Source of the DNA: Planctomycetota bacterium
GTDB taxonomy: Bacteria; Planctomycetota; Planctomycetia; Isosphaerales; Isosphaeraceae
Reading direction: 5' to 3'
DNA: 6,426 nucleotides
Assembly (NCBI GenBank): GCA_021807585.1
Contig: JAKBCQ010000165.1
Coordinates: 1 to 6,426 of the forward strand
This document shows, in pieces, positions 5,620 to 6,426 of the stretch. Below the pieces are notes generated by a model. It was given only the letters and a program-made list of their open reading frames with translations, was not told where the DNA came from and made no database searches. The translations under genes and the position numbers were made by a program. Each line of letters begins with the position of its first letter. The first letter of the stretch is position 1.

Positions 5620-6426
5620 ATGATACTCGATTTAAATCACATGGCGGACGGGTCGACCGTCGCCGCGGATATCTGCATTGTGGGAGGCGGAATCGCGGGG
5701 ATCGCGCTCGCCTCCGAACTGTTGAACGTAACCGGGCAAGCGGTTCGGATCATCGTTCTAGAGAGCGGCGGAGCGAAAATCGAGCGGGAGAGCCAGAAGC
5801 TCAACGAGGCCGAAGTCGTCGGCTTGAAGCACGGAACGATCCAGGACGGCAGAGTTCGAGCGCTCGGGGGGCTCGCGAACCTTTGGGCGGGCGTTTCGGT
5901 CGAACTCGACGCGATCGATTTTCAACGGCGCGATTGGGTGCCGCACAGCGGCTGGCCCTTCGGGAAAGACGCTCTCGCCCCCTATTACGACCGTGCCGCG
6001 CGGTTCATGAGGCTTGAAGGGCGCGTGGGAATCGACGCCAAAACGCTCCCGAGCCGCTTTCATCCTCCAGAATACGACGAATCGCTATTAAAACATATTC
6101 TTGCGGTTTTTGGACCCAAGCCCAATTTGCGCGGCGAGTATTCTCCCTGGTTTCGCCGCGACGATCGGATTCAAGTCGTACTCCACGCGAACGCGACGTT
6201 GATCGAGACCAATCGTGACGGGACCGCGGTCGAGGAGATCGAGATTCGATCGCTCAAAGGTCGGACGGCGAAAGCGCGGGCTTTGCTTTTCGTCGTCGCT
6301 TGCGGCGGGATCGAAACGCCTCGGCTCTTGCTCGCGAGCGATCGCACGGATCGCCGCGGGATCGGCAACGCGAACGATCTCGTGGGGCGTTTTTTCAACG
6401 AGCATTTGCACGCCAAGCTCGCCCGG
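5620..6426 (+). CDS. GMC-family FAD-dependent oxidoreductase, 5' part
   Basis: The first 269 codons of a gene that runs off the right edge without a stop; full GMC proteins usually have about 500-570 residues. The N-terminus carries the Rossmann dinucleotide-binding motif DICIVGGGIAGIALASEL (17-34, glycines in 22-27), with Glu48 in VLESG positioned to bind the FAD ribose. Next come ALGGLANLWAG (81-91), the GMC flavin-contact loop usually read as GGSSxxW, then DFQRRDWVPHSGWPF (100-114) and PYYDRAARF. Later are VVACGGIETPRLLLAS (225-240) and LVGRFFNEHLHAKL (254-267), typical of the FAD domain. Family members oxidise alcohols, sugars or related donors; the substrate-binding part and the C-terminal catalytic His lie outside the window, so no substrate can be given. 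The ATG at 5620 is preferred because the promoter points to it and the frame fits; an in-frame ATG occurs at codon 8 (5641). There is no ribosome-binding site, consistent with a leaderless mRNA. Confidence 0.9.
   Translation, partial: MILDLNHMADGSTVAADICIVGGGIAGIALASELLNVTGQAVRIIVLESGGAKIERESQKLNEAEVVGLKHGTIQDGRVRALGGLANLWAGVSVELDAIDFQRRDWVPHSGWPFGKDALAPYYDRAARFMRLEGRVGIDAKTLPSRFHPPEYDESLLKHILAVFGPKPNLRGEYSPWFRRDDRIQVVLHANATLIETNRDGTAVEEIEIRSLKGRTAKARALLFVVACGGIETPRLLLASDRTDRRGIGNANDLVGRFFNEHLHAKLAR

Noticed and set aside
5616..6017. 133-codon plus-strand frame overlapping the GMC gene start
   Set aside because: It is an Arg-rich alternate-frame shadow; the frame from 5620 carries the Rossmann and GMC motifs and stays open to the window edge.

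Overview
The window is a GC-rich (roughly 55-60% by eye) bacterial chromosome segment, very rich in GATC and CGATCG words. Long antisense open frames, weak Shine-Dalgarno signals and protein style suggest a planctomycete. That assignment is inference: no rRNA or other taxonomic marker is present. I see no mobile element, CRISPR array or tRNA.

Layout. Bases 1-110 hold nothing I can support. Two minus-strand genes follow in one likely operon: a membrane-anchored P-loop ATPase (698-2173), then, after 20 bases, an RluE-type 23S rRNA pseudouridine synthase (111-677). Diverging from them across about 190 bases is a plus-strand group. It holds a ModA-like oxyanion-binding lipoprotein (2365-3147), a one-domain ModE-like regulator (3180-3542) and a YedK/HMCES-type SRAP protein (3605-4273) with its catalytic residues intact. 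No modB or modC permease gene is in the window.

Bases 4274-5119 hold no recognisable gene: some AT-rich patches, weak inverted repeats and unconvincing short frames. Next is a small 80-residue protein of unknown function (5120-5362). It has a good ribosome-binding site and codon use unlike its neighbours, and is followed by a clear intrinsic terminator (5447-5486).

The right edge carries the 5' part of an FAD-dependent GMC oxidoreductase gene (5620 to beyond 6426). Its promoter puts the predicted transcription start on the A of the ATG, so the mRNA should be leaderless. Two symmetric operator-like elements flank or overlap its -35 box.

The genes do not form one pathway. They read as housekeeping units (rRNA modification, oxyanion capture and regulation, abasic-site protection) beside two less understood proteins, the membrane ATPase and the small protein. 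The most unusual items are the ATPase with a transmembrane pair inserted inside its NTPase domain, the incomplete molybdate module with a sensorless ModE, and the leaderless oxidoreductase promoter.
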